Below, piece after piece: positions 31,742 through 43,652 of a stretch of DNA of 64,000 bases (its first letter is position 1; each line of letters starts with the position of its first letter). The position numbers and the translations under genes are program-made. The stretch covers positions 181,812 through 245,811 of the forward strand of contig JADGJC010000012.1 in the NCBI GenBank assembly GCA_027596075.1. The letters are read 5' to 3'. This DNA is from Rhizophlyctis rosea (Eukaryota > Chytridiomycota > Chytridiomycetes > Rhizophlyctidales > Rhizophlyctidaceae). The notes under the pieces are model-generated. The model had not been told where the DNA came from. It was given only the letters and a program-made list of their open reading frames with translations, and made no database searches.

Positions 31742-32753
31742 TCCCCCTTATTTTCCCCTCCATTCATCCTCTACACACCTTCGATCGTGTCGTGTCATTT
31801 CGTAATCCCTTGTTACCCATTTGCTTGCTCGTGTGTTCCCATTCACCGTCTGATTGTATCTGATTGTATGCTGATAGATAGCGCCAAATTGTAAATTTTT
31901 GAGTATCATTGGCTCAGCACATATTGCGGATTGGTGTGTCTTGAACGTATGGGTACACACTGAGTGCCGTTGGCATGGACCGCTTAAGCACATCCATACG
32001 GAGGATAGTCATTCGTCTTCAGGATTCCTCATTATTGCTCGCGCCATTGAAGTCTTGCGGTCTGCATGAACTGCAGCCGTTGCACAAAAGTATCTACATT
32101 CACTGACACGACTACGAAAGATGAGAATCGTCATCCCAATCGACGATACAGGGTTTGACGTGACACATGCCTGTCAAAGTTTGACAGCCAGTGGGATGGG
32201 AGAAACTGTGATGGGCTTGCGAAGGCAAGGAGACGAGCACCAACAACTCTCGTTCAGCATGAAGCACGAACATGGTGGCACCCGCGTTCCTGCATCCTTC
32301 TGTGTGCAAGCGGATGCACTTTCTAGGCCTTTACCTCCCTCATCCGCATGTCTCCCGCAAAGCTCGAAGGTTGGCTGACCGGGCACCAGCACAAATCTCG
32401 CAATTATTGGCTGCCTTGCCAAGAGGTCATAAATCAATGTGGAGTGGCATTGCGCATGTGAAGAGGGCATATTGATTCCCGAATCATATAAATGTCTGAT
32501 GGATCATGATCTGTTCCTGCCTGTCCATGTATGTAGGTGTCAAAAGGACACTTGCAAAAATCTCTTCCCTCTGCCAGCTGGTACTGACTGCCACGTCAAA
32601 CTTGACGTCAATCACAGCTGCCTATCGTTTGCCAACAACGCGTCAAAATCTGTATTCAAGTGTCTTCTAGCTCCCGTCCATATCACAGTGCGCATTATTC
32701 GCCGCATACTCAACACCGACCTCTCCATACCATCTCCTAAGTCCCAACCACCA
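31742..32753. other. Intergenic region
   Basis: 1 kb between the Dap1-like gene and the Hsp20 gene. The frame of the Hsp20 first exon is open upstream of its ATG to about 32439, but without recognisable content. Nothing else seen. Confidence 0.5.
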
Positions 32754-35007
32754 ATGTCCACCTCCCCAACAAACCCCAACGCCCCAACCAACCCCGCGTC
32801 AATCGGCGCAGGTGTCAACGATCCGAACACCTCCAGCGCATCCCACCCTCAACAACCCACCCGTCAACGTTCCAACATCGGTGCCGACAACCAGCAAGCG
32901 ACCAGAAACACGTTGTTCTTCCGCCATGGTTTGGGCGGGACTTGGAGGCAACAACAAGCGCGAGCTGGGTTACGTCAAACTCCTCGTGGGTCTTCTGGTG
33001 AAGATGAGGATGAGGGTAGGGTGAGGAGCGGTGGTATGAGAGGTGGCATCGCCTTGAATGAAAACCAGTTTGGTCCATTGAGCGGGTTGGATGCAAATGA
33101 GATTGAGTTGTTGCAGTTGGAGAGGGAGCTTGGTGTGGTGAGTATGTTTGAACCTACTATATGTCAAAGCACCAGCAGTAAACAAAATTTTGTTTACTTC
33201 TTCGCTAAATTGTAAACAAATCCTTCAGTTTGGAAACCCTGATGCCATGATTGATCTCCTCTTCGGCAATCAACCCCAGCGCTTCCTTCGCCGTCCGCAG
33301 TCCATGAATTCAATCGTAACCGGCAACAACACCGGTCTCCGCCCCACTCTCGAAGATTACCTGCTCTATGTTGACCAAGCCGACCCGACAGTCGATCGCA
33401 GCCATAACCGCGGCAGATCCACCAATGCTCCCGCTGCTTCCAGAGAGAATAACACCACCAGACGCGGCCGCGCTCGCAGTGCAGGCAATGGCCGCCGTAC
33501 CGACGATGAGGACTTTGCGCGTCAGTACCAACGCGAGAGGAGGAACATGGGCCGCGCCTATGGAGACAATGAACACTCCATCTACCGCAACCCTTCCTTC
33601 CACTTCCCGCACCCCTTCCACCCGCACCGTACCGGCTCCCCACATCCGGACGCACTCCGTGCCGCCTACAGCCACCCACACGCCGGCGACTTCGGCAACG
33701 CCCCCGCCTACAACATCTTCGGTACTCGCTTCCCCACCAACAACGCCGTTCAGGCCAACCGTCACTCCGATGTCGACTTTGATCGGACCTTCGCGAGGGA
33801 TCAACGCCCGCCCATGCGCCGCAATGGAAGTGGCAACGGTCATCATGGTCATGGAAACGGCACCGGCAATGGAAATGGCGGTGGTGAGGATTCCGAATGG
33901 GACTTGGGGTCTATCCCGGAGAGCGTTCAAGCTCGTATGGGGTCTATGATTGATGATGACTTTGATGTCGTCAATCTCAGTCAGGGACGTGAAGGATTTG
34001 GATCGTTCCGTAGTGGAATGGTAAGTTTTCATTTCGATATCATTGTTTCGAACACCTCCAATTCCCCGATCTCACAATTGCCACCCATACAAGTCCGCCC
34101 GTGGTCCCCTCCACCGTCGCATCGCTCAACTGCAAGGTCTTGGAAACACGCCTTCCCATCGCTTCCAGCACTCTATCAACTCAGACGACATCAACTCGGA
34201 TGAATACGAATACGACACTGACGTCAACGGTGCCGGACCTCACCTCCTCCGGCGTCGTCGCAGCCGTCGCGGCGACGCACGTGGCCGTGGCGATGTGAGG
34301 GAGTTGTTCGATTTCGGCTTTGAGCAGGGGCAGAATCAGAGGAGGAGTGGTAGACAGAGTGGTGGAGATGTAAGTAGATTTGATGTCAAAAGGGTCGTGA
34401 CGCCGACTTGGAGATTGATGTAACCCCGCCTGTAGTCCGCTCCAGGCAACGCCGCCATCCCCTTCCGCCCGGCAACCACCATCCACGAACACCGCGACAC
34501 AATCAAAATCTACATGGATCTTCCCGGTGTACGCAAAGACGACATCGAGATCGAAGTCATCGATGGCGGGAGGTGCTGCGTCGTTTGGGGGAAGAGGGAA
34601 GCGCAGGTAATGACTGAATTTTGTATTTTGGCCATCGGAAAATGTAATAACGAATGTGTTGACACCGTTACGTTGAAAGGAGACCGAAGACGAAAACGAA
34701 GATACACCTCAACCCTCTCGCACGGGCTCCAGGCCCGACACTCGACGCGCCAACGTCAACGTTTCTGACCTTCCCACGAGGATGTTTGGCGAGTTTGAGG
34801 TGGTTGTTCCGTTGGCGAGGAGGTAAGACATTTTGTCTTTTTGCATTTCCTTTCCTTACCACCGGTACAAGACCAGTAACCGCAATTGTTTCTTTCTTCG
34901 TCATCCATCATAGTGTCGACGCTTCCAAAGCCACAACGGACCTCGTTGACGGCGTGCTGGAACTTGTGTTCCCCAAACGCGATGGGGAGAGGATCAAAGT
35001 CCAGTAA
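32754..35007 (+). CDS. Small heat shock protein (Hsp20/alpha-crystallin) with a very long N-terminal extension
   Basis: ATP-independent holdase chaperone domain at the C-terminus of a 619-residue protein, about four times the usual length. Six exons: 32754-33137, 33229-34020, 34094-34369, 34436-34606, 34680-34822, 34914-35007; phases agree. Residues 1-130 are Pro/Ser/Thr/Gln-rich. Then DAMIDLLFGNQPQRF, and a long Arg/Asn/His/Gly-rich disordered region with an H/G/N repeat (NGHHGHGNGTGNGNGGG) and an Arg-rich block (LLRRRRSRRGDARGRGD). The alpha-crystallin domain begins at RPATTIHEHRDTIKIYMDLPG, continues with VRKDDIEIEVIDGG and LVDGVLELVFPKRDGERIKV (the canonical A.l.nGvL.l..PK pattern), with an acidic 30-residue insert inside the domain (ETEDENEDTPQPS). 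There is no C-terminal I-X-I motif beyond IKV. Such a long low-complexity head is unusual and may drive condensation. Confidence 0.85.
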
Positions 35008-36292
35008 AGAGCATCTCTGCACCTTTAGGTCATAAGTGGAGGGTGTTTCTGGTGGGAGCGTCTTGTATATTATGTCGGGAGTTGTGTAGTTACATATCAA
35101 TATCATCAAATTCTCATTTGCTCAATCGTCCACATAACTGATCCATGTCAATGGCGTCAAACGTCATTTTAGTCATTTGCGCGATTGTTTCCTGATATAT
35201 GCGTTGATGAGCGTGGGGAGTTGCACGGTTAGGAGAGTCTGTAGAACAATCAATCATCGTAGCGACAGAGGCAATATTTATCTATCCACATGTCCAATTG
35301 ATCAATGATTTCATTTAAAGGCATGACCTGGAGACCTCCTTGCACTGAGTAGAGGTCATGTTCACCAAATGATGCTGCCACAAGTCGGTGGAATGGATGT
35401 TCATCATAACAAAATTAACAACGCCGAACCCCGGAAAGCTCGAAAGACGCTTGCCAAGACGTGAGGACATCAGCCATATTGGAAACGCATCGAAACAACA
35501 CAGGATGCGTTGGAGCCTTGAAAGGGATTGAGAAACACATAACTTCTAAGGACAGTTCGATACTGTGTATTGAACTCGCCACGGTAACGTTTTCGTTTCG
35601 ATGGGACTCCCCTTGGCATAGCAATACCGATCCATGGGTCAAAAAGCACCTGCAGAACTGAGGGACCCCTACCCTTTATATTGCCTCATCCGCAGCTCCC
35701 TGCCAAGTCTGTTGCGTGCAAATGACAAGGAAGAGGTGACAAAGGTATCACAATTCTTGGCACAGAAAATTGAACTTCCCCCATTCGGAGTTACCATCGG
35801 AGCCCGCACACCATGCCACTGGCTTTGAGTGACATTTCTCCGTGTAATTGAAGAATATTCTGCATTTCATTGGTGCGGCATTAGTCTTCCACAATCGAAT
35901 GCTTGGAACTGATAAATTCGCTCGTGCAACAATTGTGGAACAACATGTCTTCGATAGAAGAAAGGTGGTAAAACAAGCACCACATGTGTGGCTCCATGGG
36001 GAAGTCCCCATGGTTGTGTGGAGTGATTCCGAGCGAACAAGGATGCAGATGAAAAAATATGTTCAATGGTTTCTGTGCGGTTGGTGCTTTACAGGTTTTA
36101 CATATTGGATCGACAACAGTGTTCCCTTTGCAGAGCAGTGCACACTGATGCGGCAGCTCCCTGTTCTTTTACGGTCTTGGCGGTCCAGCTTTTACCCATG
36201 GTTTGATGGCGGTGGGAGGGTGGACGTACATATTCTAGCGGTCATCGATTCCATCTCAGTTCCTCTCCCACTCCAACTTTCTCATCACCAGA
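35008..36292. other. Intergenic region
   Basis: 1.3 kb with no supportable gene. The open frame from about 35848 into 36528 lacks an ATG and any family feature in the part upstream of the GT34 gene. Confidence 0.5.
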
Positions 36293-37733
36293 ATGGCATT
36301 CCTACCTCACCGAGTGGTTCTCACCTCCATCGCTACGCTCATGAGCCTTCCAAGTGTCATCCTACACACATCCGTCATGCAAGCAAAAGATTACACTCCC
36401 CTACGCTACACAGCTCAATTCCGTGCCTTCACGTTTGGTCGGCCTACCAGACTACTATTGATATTGATAGCAATGAGCGCACTGGTGCTTTCGTTCATCA
36501 ATCTGTCGGAATTGTCGTCGCCATTTGATCTCGTACCGATGAGCAAAACACAACCCAGTCCGGAGCCGCCCGTATCGTCTGCACCATCGATTCGTCGGTC
36601 AGGGCCTCCAAGAATCGTGAGTTGTTGATTTTCAATATCCAGAAACGCTCGGCATCCTCAACCCAACAATCGCTTGCAGGCCATCATCACACTAGCTTTC
36701 GGCCTCGAAGAGCAATACTGGCTAGGCTCCATCCTCGACAAAATGTCCTACGCCCAAAAACATGGGTACCACTTCCAACTCATCCGCCACTCCCTAGTCA
36801 TAGACCGCAAACCGCAATGGTCAAAAATGCTCGCCGCGAAGCAGTTTCTTAAGGATGGGTTTGATTGGATTTGGTTGTAAGTATCTTGCATGAATTCTTG
36901 TCTGTACCCATTCGCAATTCTCGGTTACAGCCCAAACCCGATGACTGATCGATTTTGGATATCTACTGAACGTGTGACATGCAGATTGGATCTAGACGCC
37001 GTAATCACAAACCATAACATACCTCTTCAGAACCTGATACCACCTGATGTTTGGTACTCAACACTGCACGGTTATTGCGATCGATCCTATCTGGATCCGA
37101 CACGGACAGGAGCTATCGTAGCGATGGACTGCAATGGATTGAATTCTGGGTACGTTTCCGGTGCATGTTTGCGAATTTTTGTTCGCAATATACCACCCAC
37201 GTTGACCGCTCAACCCGGGCTAATCATCATTGACCTCTTTATACAGGTCCATGCTCCTCAGATCAGATCCATGGACATTCTCATACCTAGATGACGCATA
37301 CAAATTCGGAGAAGACACGGCACCATCAATATGGAACGGTATGCAAACATTCTTCGATGTACCGCCGAACTCCCGCCCATCTGCGGCCTCAACCTAATAG
37401 TGTTAACAAACAGACCAACGCGGCTTCCACGAAGCCTACAACGCCGAAACCCACCGTAACCACTTCCTAATCCTCTCCCAAAGTCAACTAAACGCCTACG
37501 AACGAGAATGCGTCGGCGCAACGTCCTTACCATGGCGACATGGTGACTTCGTCATCCATTTTGCGGGTAACCCGCATTTAAAGAGTTATTATATGATGAA
37601 GTATTTGAGGAGGCGGGTTGGGGTGCTCAATGATGCGGTGGATGATGCCAAGTGGGATTGGATGGAGAGTTTGAAGGGTGGGTTGAGTGTGGGGGAGGGG
37701 AAGGCGGATTTGGAAGTTGGGAGGAGCGGATGA
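36293..37733 (+). CDS. GT34 family glycosyltransferase (Gma12/Mnn10-like)
   Basis: Golgi type II alpha-galactosyl or alpha-mannosyl transferase adding sugars to glycans. Five exons (36293-36616, 36680-36876, 36985-37149, 37247-37338, 37414-37733), 365 residues, phases consistent. A signal anchor (LLLILIAMSALVLSFINL) lies at about residues 54-72 behind a 50-residue cytosolic tail, longer than usual, so an internal Met may be the true start. The lumenal domain has ITLAFGLEEQYWLGSI, FDWIWLLDLDAVITNH (the DxD metal site, rebuilt by splicing 36877-36984), MDCNGLNSGSMLLRSDPW, SQSQLNAYERECVGA and WRHGDFVIHFAGNPHLKSYY, all family signatures. The donor sugar cannot be told from sequence. Confidence 0.92.
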
Positions 37734-38050
37734 TGTACACTGCAATCCAGGTCGGCAACGTTCCTCCAGATTGGAAAATGAAATCGGTTGCACTACCTAT
37801 ACACTTCTGTTCTACAAACTTTGAGTACAAATTATATTACAAGACGCTGTTTTGCGGTCTGCCCACCCCGCCACTCCTCCCGACCCTGATCGCAAAGCTA
37901 CACTAAACATTATTTAACGAAAACTTCCCTTAAGGAGAAGTCTGAATCATTCCCATGCCAGCACAATTCCCCAATTCCACCGTTCTCACACCTCCATATC
38001 CCTCAAACGCTTTGCAAGTTCCTGTTCGCCCTACAATATCAATACATTAG
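37734..38050. other. Short convergent intergenic region
   Basis: 317 bp between convergent stops of the GT34 and Myb genes. It must hold both 3' ends; no distinct terminator recognised. Confidence 0.5.
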
Positions 38051-39136
38051 TTAGCATGTGCCAAAATTCGCATGTGGTCCATATGTCAGAAACTCATTTC
38101 CCATATTACTATCCTGCCCACTTACCAGTTCATTCCAATACTCAGTTCTATTCCTGCCAGTCAACTGACAATACCTTTTTCTAGTTAATCTCCCACTCAC
38201 ACCACCCAATTTAGTCCCAATTTCCCTAAAACTTAGATCTGTCTCTTCAACTAACTCAACTAGCTGCCTATCCAATTCTTCCGTCCAGTTCACACTGATA
38301 AGCTCCGGATCCATAACTTCAAAATAATGGCGAGCGCACTGTCGAGAAGTCCGGTTGGCGCTGGGCATGAAGGTTGCAACTTTCACCCAGGAGAATGGTT
38401 CGGCGGGGTTGGATTTGAGGGATTTGACAGCTGCGAGAAGTTCTTGGCTCTCGCGGGGTGACCAATGTGCTTTGTTGACAGTGCGGTTTGCTGTTTCGAG
38501 CGCAAAAGACCGGACGTGCCAGGGGGGTCGGCCCAGCTGATGTGCCAGGAGGGTCCACCTCGGGACTTCGCCTGCTGCAGTGGCACGTTCGGTCTCGGTA
38601 CGGACTGCGGCGATTTCTTCGGGGGTGAATGGGCCGGTTTTATGGGCTCGAAGTGAGATGATTTTGTAGTTGACGCTTTCTCGGGAACGGTTGAGGTGTC
38701 TGGCAATATGAGAGGTGTCTAGTCCTGCCTGGAGTAAAGCAGAAAGTTGGTGTACTTCGTCTTCTCTCCATTTTTGGGCCTTTTTGGCTAGGTCACTGTT
38801 CTGGATGAGCCTGTAGTAGTGAGTTCGACATGCAATGCTGGTACGGTCACCAAAGTGTTCGGCTATTGCTGCCCACTTAATACCACTTTCACGTAAGGTC
38901 AAGAGTGTTTTTGAATCATCCTCCGTCCAGCGGAATGCCTGCGGCAGTGGTTGGGGCAAGTTGATAACAGAGAGACTTGCTCGGCGGTTCAACAGACGTG
39001 CTGACGTACTGAAGCAGGTTGAGGGTGAGGGAGGAAAAGGAGAGAGAGAAGTGGTGCGGGGAAGGGGGACTAAGTGGTCTATGTCGAATTTGAGTGCGGG
39101 TGAGTACCAGGACCAGCCAAGATGTCGCCCTTTCAT
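38051..39136 (-). CDS. Myb/SANT-repeat DNA-binding protein
   Basis: Single exon, 361 residues. Tandem Myb-like helices: FRWTEDDSKTLLTLRESGIKW followed by IAEHFGDRTSIACRTHYYRL (about residues 68-112), then WREDEVHQLSALLQAGLDTS with IARHLNRSRESV, then HWSPRESQELLAAVKSLKSN with RTSRQCARHYFEVM, and a fourth degenerate unit NWTEELDRQLVELVEETDLS with IGTKLGG. Spaced tryptophans and the R-x-H-Y-x recognition helix fit c-Myb-type DNA binding. The N-terminal 65 residues are Ser/Pro-rich and may include a targeting segment. The target is unknown; it probably acts in the nucleus as a transcription or chromatin factor. Confidence 0.82.
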   Translation of the reverse strand: MKGRHLGWSWYSPALKFDIDHLVPLPRTTSLSPFPPSPSTCFSTSARLLNRRASLSVINLPQPLPQAFRWTEDDSKTLLTLRESGIKWAAIAEHFGDRTSIACRTHYYRLIQNSDLAKKAQKWREDEVHQLSALLQAGLDTSHIARHLNRSRESVNYKIISLRAHKTGPFTPEEIAAVRTETERATAAGEVPRWTLLAHQLGRPPWHVRSFALETANRTVNKAHWSPRESQELLAAVKSLKSNPAEPFSWVKVATFMPSANRTSRQCARHYFEVMDPELISVNWTEELDRQLVELVEETDLSFREIGTKLGGVSGRLTRKRYCQLTGRNRTEYWNELVSGQDSNMGNEFLTYGPHANFGTC

Positions 39137-39825
39137 GGTCAGGCCCGGAAATGAAGAGGTGCAAGGCCCCGTGTAATCAGCTGTCAGTACTTTTCAAGCG
39201 GAAGCAGGACCGTTGATGTTGGGAGCTCAACAGAAATGGAGGAGGGGGGCTAGGGGGGCTGCTGCTTTGAGTTGCTCTGATTTACCTAAAGGGCCCAAAT
39301 TTTGAAACTCTTCCCGATTTGTTTACATCATATAAGCACGTGATAGAACACCGCCACCAGTGCCACCAGTTGAAAGTCCCTCCAACTGAGTGCGAGGAAA
39401 ATTGTTGACCTGTTAACGCTGCACAACTTCACGAATACCTACACAGAATGCGTCAATGAAATCGGGTGAATTGTGGCTGATTGTCAAAGCATTCATATCT
39501 TAGTTTTGTTCTTTATGTTGGATGTTACAAAGTAGATTGGTGACAACCCCTGCAGAGCTGCACAGGATTCATACCCGAACCCTGAACATGTCTGGCGAAA
39601 ACCTCCATGTTCGAGTTTTTCACACCATCCAAATGCGACAACTCCAGCAAAACCAAACGACTGGAACACCCATATCATTTCGTGAAATTCTCAAATACCA
39701 ATCACATACAAAGCTCTTCATGAACTCACTGTCCCACACTTCCAAACGTCTGAAATAGCGCATATCTAAATGCAACTTCCATCAATGCCAGTTTGAGCGT
39801 CCATTTTCATGTATGTGCAGCATAC
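39137..39825. other. Intergenic region
   Basis: Promoter of the Myb gene and 3' flank of the parvin gene. A strong donor GTGAGT at about 39829-39834 and an acceptor at about 39755 could add a further parvin exon, but the added sequence does not resemble parvin. Confidence 0.45.
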
Positions 39826-41432
39826 TCACACACATCGAGATATGGCTTTTACATCGATCCGCGCAATATCTACCGCAAAAGTCAGTCCTATTGATTTGCG
39901 CAGTCTCCATCGACAACACCAACCACTGGCACTAATCCTCTTCGTATCAATCCCCAAATCCACCATCAACGACACTGCGAAGCGAGCTGTTTCGAACTGC
40001 AATGATGTTCCGATCAACTCAATGCACTCATCTTCTGGCAATACTAATCTTTCCTGCAAGCAAACCTTTTCAGCCGTCGACTCCGGATTCAATTCGTATA
40101 GATACAGTGGCACGAAGAAATCTCCCAGAGTTCCCATAAGCATGACGAGCATTGCTGGATCCAGCTTGTTGAGATTGTTGATGCGGATGCTGAGTGGCTC
40201 AAGGGAAGCGTTTACGAAGTCCAGGAGAAGCTGTATGGATGGACAAAGGATGTGTTGGCAGTTGGGAAAACCCCGCGCGTTGAGACTCGATGGAAGGGAT
40301 TTACCCGTGTAACTTCCCGCATCTTGTCATCAATTTCAAAAAGTTTATCGAAAGCGTCCGGCTCGAACCTTCTGGGACCTATTGTGCAATTGATGATGTC
40401 AGTCACTGACATGACAATTGACAGAACGCAATTCAAGCGCAAACATCAGCACTGCCGTCCCACCCACCCAATTCTGCTGATTCACTAAGCTGCATCGCCG
40501 CAGCAGTCTGTGCCAGATACTTTGATTCATCACTTGTCACCTTATGGACGGTGGTCTTGTTCTTGATTCCTTCCGGGAGATCCTGGTCACCAGATAGAAT
40601 ATTCAGTGTTATGACAAAAGTACTACTGGTGTTTATTCCTCACCTCACGTTTAGCAACAGCTACGGATACGTTTGACGGTAAGGCAAAGGGGCAGCCGAG
40701 GACGTGTGCCAAATCGACTAGCATACATAGGACAGACACAATGTCGCACGCAAGGATCCCTATCACGAAGCTGTCAGCATTGGGTGGTGTGCGGTCCCAC
40801 TGATGAACATATCAACCTTCAGCACTCCATCGCTCCGGGTCGCGCGGAACCTTTAAGTTCTTTTCCACATAATCACAAACGGTGGCAACGATGACCTGTG
40901 TCGCTCTAGTAGATCGCGCCGTCAAGAATTTTGGATCTATGATTTGGTCGTTCGTTACGCGCTCTGATGGACAAATTCTGTGAGGAATAACCGAGCTATG
41001 GTCATGAGGATACCACTTACGCAAGAAAGCCGCCAAAATCTGGCCATCACTAAGATCTTGCGTCAAATCTCGTACAACCATTTGATCATGCTGTACGTAG
41101 TTGTTGATCCAGGAGATGAGAGACTGGCGATAGATGTTGCTATGAGATATAATGCCGTTCATATTCATGCCGAAGGAAAACACCATACGGTTTTTAGTTT
41201 TCTGAGATTAGGGTCGGCTTTGAGATGAAGGTCATTTTGTGTGACGGTGCACTGCAATATTCCAAAAAGGGTACTCACCAGCTGATGATGGGTGCAGTTG
41301 AAATGTTACAGGGGGGGCTGAACTTCCAGGGCGTCCCATGGAACCCATGGTACCGCTCCTTCCCATAGAAGCGAAGGAGCCGCTCTTCGCCAGAGCGTCC
41401 ATGCTCATATTTGGGAGATGCTTATGTGACAT
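39826..41432 (-). CDS. Parvin-like protein (two calponin-homology domains)
   Basis: Parvins bind integrin-linked kinase, paxillin and actin in adhesion complexes. Exons on the minus strand: 41279-41432, 41184-41217, 40817-41139, 40644-40759, 40468-40582, 40305-40378, 40066-40230, 39924-39996, 39826-39869; sum 366 codons, the length of animal parvins, phases consistent. CH1: DPNLRKLKTV, SLISWINNYVQHDQMVVRDL and TQDLSDGQILAAFL, then WSAEGILACDIVSVLCMLVD and LPSNVSVAVAKRE. Linker: PRRFEPDAFDKLFEIDDKM, the parvin pattern. CH2: LLLDFVNASLEPLSIRINNL, MLVMLMGTLGDFFVPLYLYE and ASDIARIDVKAISRC. The N-terminus is Ser/Gly/Met-rich. Intron 41140-41183 is only 44 nt. The 40817-41139 exon may hide further tiny introns but reads through without stops. 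Order and spacing match parvin rather than alpha-actinin or other CH proteins. Confidence 0.88.
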
Positions 41433-41818
41433 TCTGGACGGATCAATTTATAAAACTTTGGTAATGAACACGGATATGTGAGCAAGTTGAATGTGGGCTG
41501 GAAAATCAAATGGCCGCCAGAATTTGATGCTGGTATTGGATGCAACCCCTTCAGCTTTTGACCCTTCAAGGGTCCTACACAAGCCACCACCGGCTATGAT
41601 TATGTAATATCAAAGCCACCAAAGCCTTCCAGTATAACCCAAACGGGAATTGGTAGTTTATTTTTTGTTGGTTGAAGGCTGCTATTTTCACAGCCATCAC
41701 TTTCATCTGAGCAATTCCCACGCTCACTAATAGAACGTCTGTCGGTGCAAGACTTTCAACACGCTCATAAGCAGTCGCGTCAGAGGGTGATTATTCGCCA
41801 CCATTGTATTTAGCAGCA
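41433..41818. other. Divergent promoter region
   Basis: 386 bp shared by the parvin gene and the RNA polymerase I subunit gene. No clear TATA box. Confidence 0.5.
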
Positions 41819-43410
41819 ATGCCTGCGACAACAGCTTTGAAGGTTAAGAAGGGCAAGGTGGGTGTTGACTTTTCGGTGCGCAGCTGGTTTGGGCATGCCT
41901 TCTCTTCTCAATGCGATTTGACTCATATGTATCTTTTGCCTATGCTCGTCTTGGTTGAAACAGGCGTCAAATAAAAAGGCCGACCCCATGGATATCGATT
42001 CGGGTGCTGGAATGGCAAAAATGAAGAAGGAGAAGGCTGCTGCAAAGCCGCAGCCGGAGGAAGAAGAGGAGGAAAAGCAGGACGAAGTTGACGACGAGGA
42101 GGATGACGATGAAGAGGATGAGGAAGAAGAGGATTCTGCTCCTCTGAAGAAAGAGCCGGCAGCTGGGAAGGATGACGAAAAAGACGAGGAGGAAGATGAA
42201 GATGAAGAGGAAGAGGAGGAGGATGAAGAAGAGGAGGAAGAAGAGGAGGAGGAGGAGGAGGGTGCAGCGGAAGGACAACAAGCACAATCCTTAAACAAAC
42301 TCATGAAAGACCTCACCACCCCCGATTCCGTCGACATCAACTCCCTCGACCTCTCCTACCAACCTCCACCCGGCTTCGAACAAGTCAATCTAAAACCATC
42401 ATCATCACCATTCGATCTCGCAGAATTGGAAAAAGACGGGAAAGAACTATGGCTATTCCGAGTTCCCGCTGTTGTAAGTCCTTCATCCACATCACCATCT
42501 CCACCCTGCTCACGCCCACTCACAACTCCATCACCACCCTAACAGCTAGACCCCAAAACCCTAACAAACATCAAACTACCCCTCACAGCTCCCAAAACCC
42601 TCTCTCGCGCACCACTAACACGCGTCATCAAACCCGCGGAAAAGTCGAAAAAGAGTAGGGCGTCATTAGCTGGCGGTGGTAGCAGTAGCGATGTAGCGGG
42701 AGCGGGGGGTGAGGAATACGGCGTTTACGAGGTAGAACATGCGTCGTTGGAGATGGGCGAGATGGCGGAGGTCGCGTGTTTGGTTCCTGGGAAGAGTTCG
42801 AAGAAGTATCGGATAGGTGGGTATTGGACTTGTGATTTGGAATTTTACGAAGTGTTGTGGGCGCATGCTGATTGCTTGTCTGATATGTAGCATCAAAACC
42901 CTTTGCACGATACTTCAACATTGCACCAACCGATGCCCTACCAACACCTGAAGAATTGGCGGAAGCGGGACGTAAGATATTGTCGGAGCCCTATGTGCCC
43001 AGAAAACATCCGGAAGGAATGAAACTGCAGTCGTTGCCGTTTGGATATGAGACAAGTAAGTAGAAGAGATGGAACTATCTCATTTTGCCTTCATGGTTGG
43101 GGATTCACACACCAAAACCATCGTTTCTGACTCCTGCACATCGAAATCCCCAACAGAAGGCAAACCCCTCGAACAATCCCTAGAACGCTACAACTTCTCC
43201 ACGCTCGCATCCTCCACATCATCCTCCACACCCGTCAAATCGAAAAAGGGAAAAGTCAAGGCGGAGACGCCGAACGGATCTGTAGAGATGACTGAGGGGA
43301 AGAAGGGGAAGAAGCGGAAGTCGGAAGCGCCGGGGGCGGGAGGAGGGGAGGACGGTGTGGGAGTGGAGGGCAGTGAGAAGAAGAAGAAGAAGAAGAAGGT
43401 TGTTGCGTAA
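41819..43410 (+). CDS. RNA polymerase I subunit A34 (RPA34/CD3EAP family)
   Basis: Pol I-specific subunit that with A49 forms the TFIIF-like heterodimer for rRNA transcription in the nucleolus. Five exons: 41819-41857, 41964-42473, 42546-42816, 42891-43055, 43157-43410; 412 residues, phases consistent. After a short basic start comes an exceptional acidic tract (about residues 35-110, mostly Glu and Asp, including a run of 12 Glu). The family core is PPPGFEQVNLK, SSPFDLAELEKDGKELWLFR, IKLPLTAPKTLSRAP, SKPFARYFNIA and YVPRKHPEGMKLQSLPFGYE. The C-terminal tail is Lys-rich (KKGKVKAE, KKKKKKKV), as in the family. The acidic N-terminal extension is much longer than in yeast A34.5. The gene is convergent with the CHR transporter (242 bp). 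Confidence 0.88.
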
Positions 43411-43652
43411 TTTCACAGCAGTGACGTAGGACGATTCGTCCTTTCCACTCTTTTCATGTATATAGTATTACCTTAATGTTATTGTTGCTCTCAAGATTGG
43501 TCATTGAGCATGCAGGCCTGCGATTTCCCGTGCCGTTTAGTTTTGATACACCAAATGAACATGTATTTATGATCTACTCTGCCGAAATTTTATTCACAAT
43601 TACACGAGACATTATATGGAATACGAATCGCCATTACGATCAATACTATCTA

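Noticed and set aside
35848..36528. 226-codon plus-strand ORF overlapping the GT34 start
   Set aside because: No ATG at its beginning, no recognised motif, and its 3' part is an out-of-frame reading of the GT34 first exon.
39740..39835. Extra 3' parvin exon via GTGAGT at about 39829
   Set aside because: The added residues do not resemble the parvin C-terminus, and the model without it has the normal family length.
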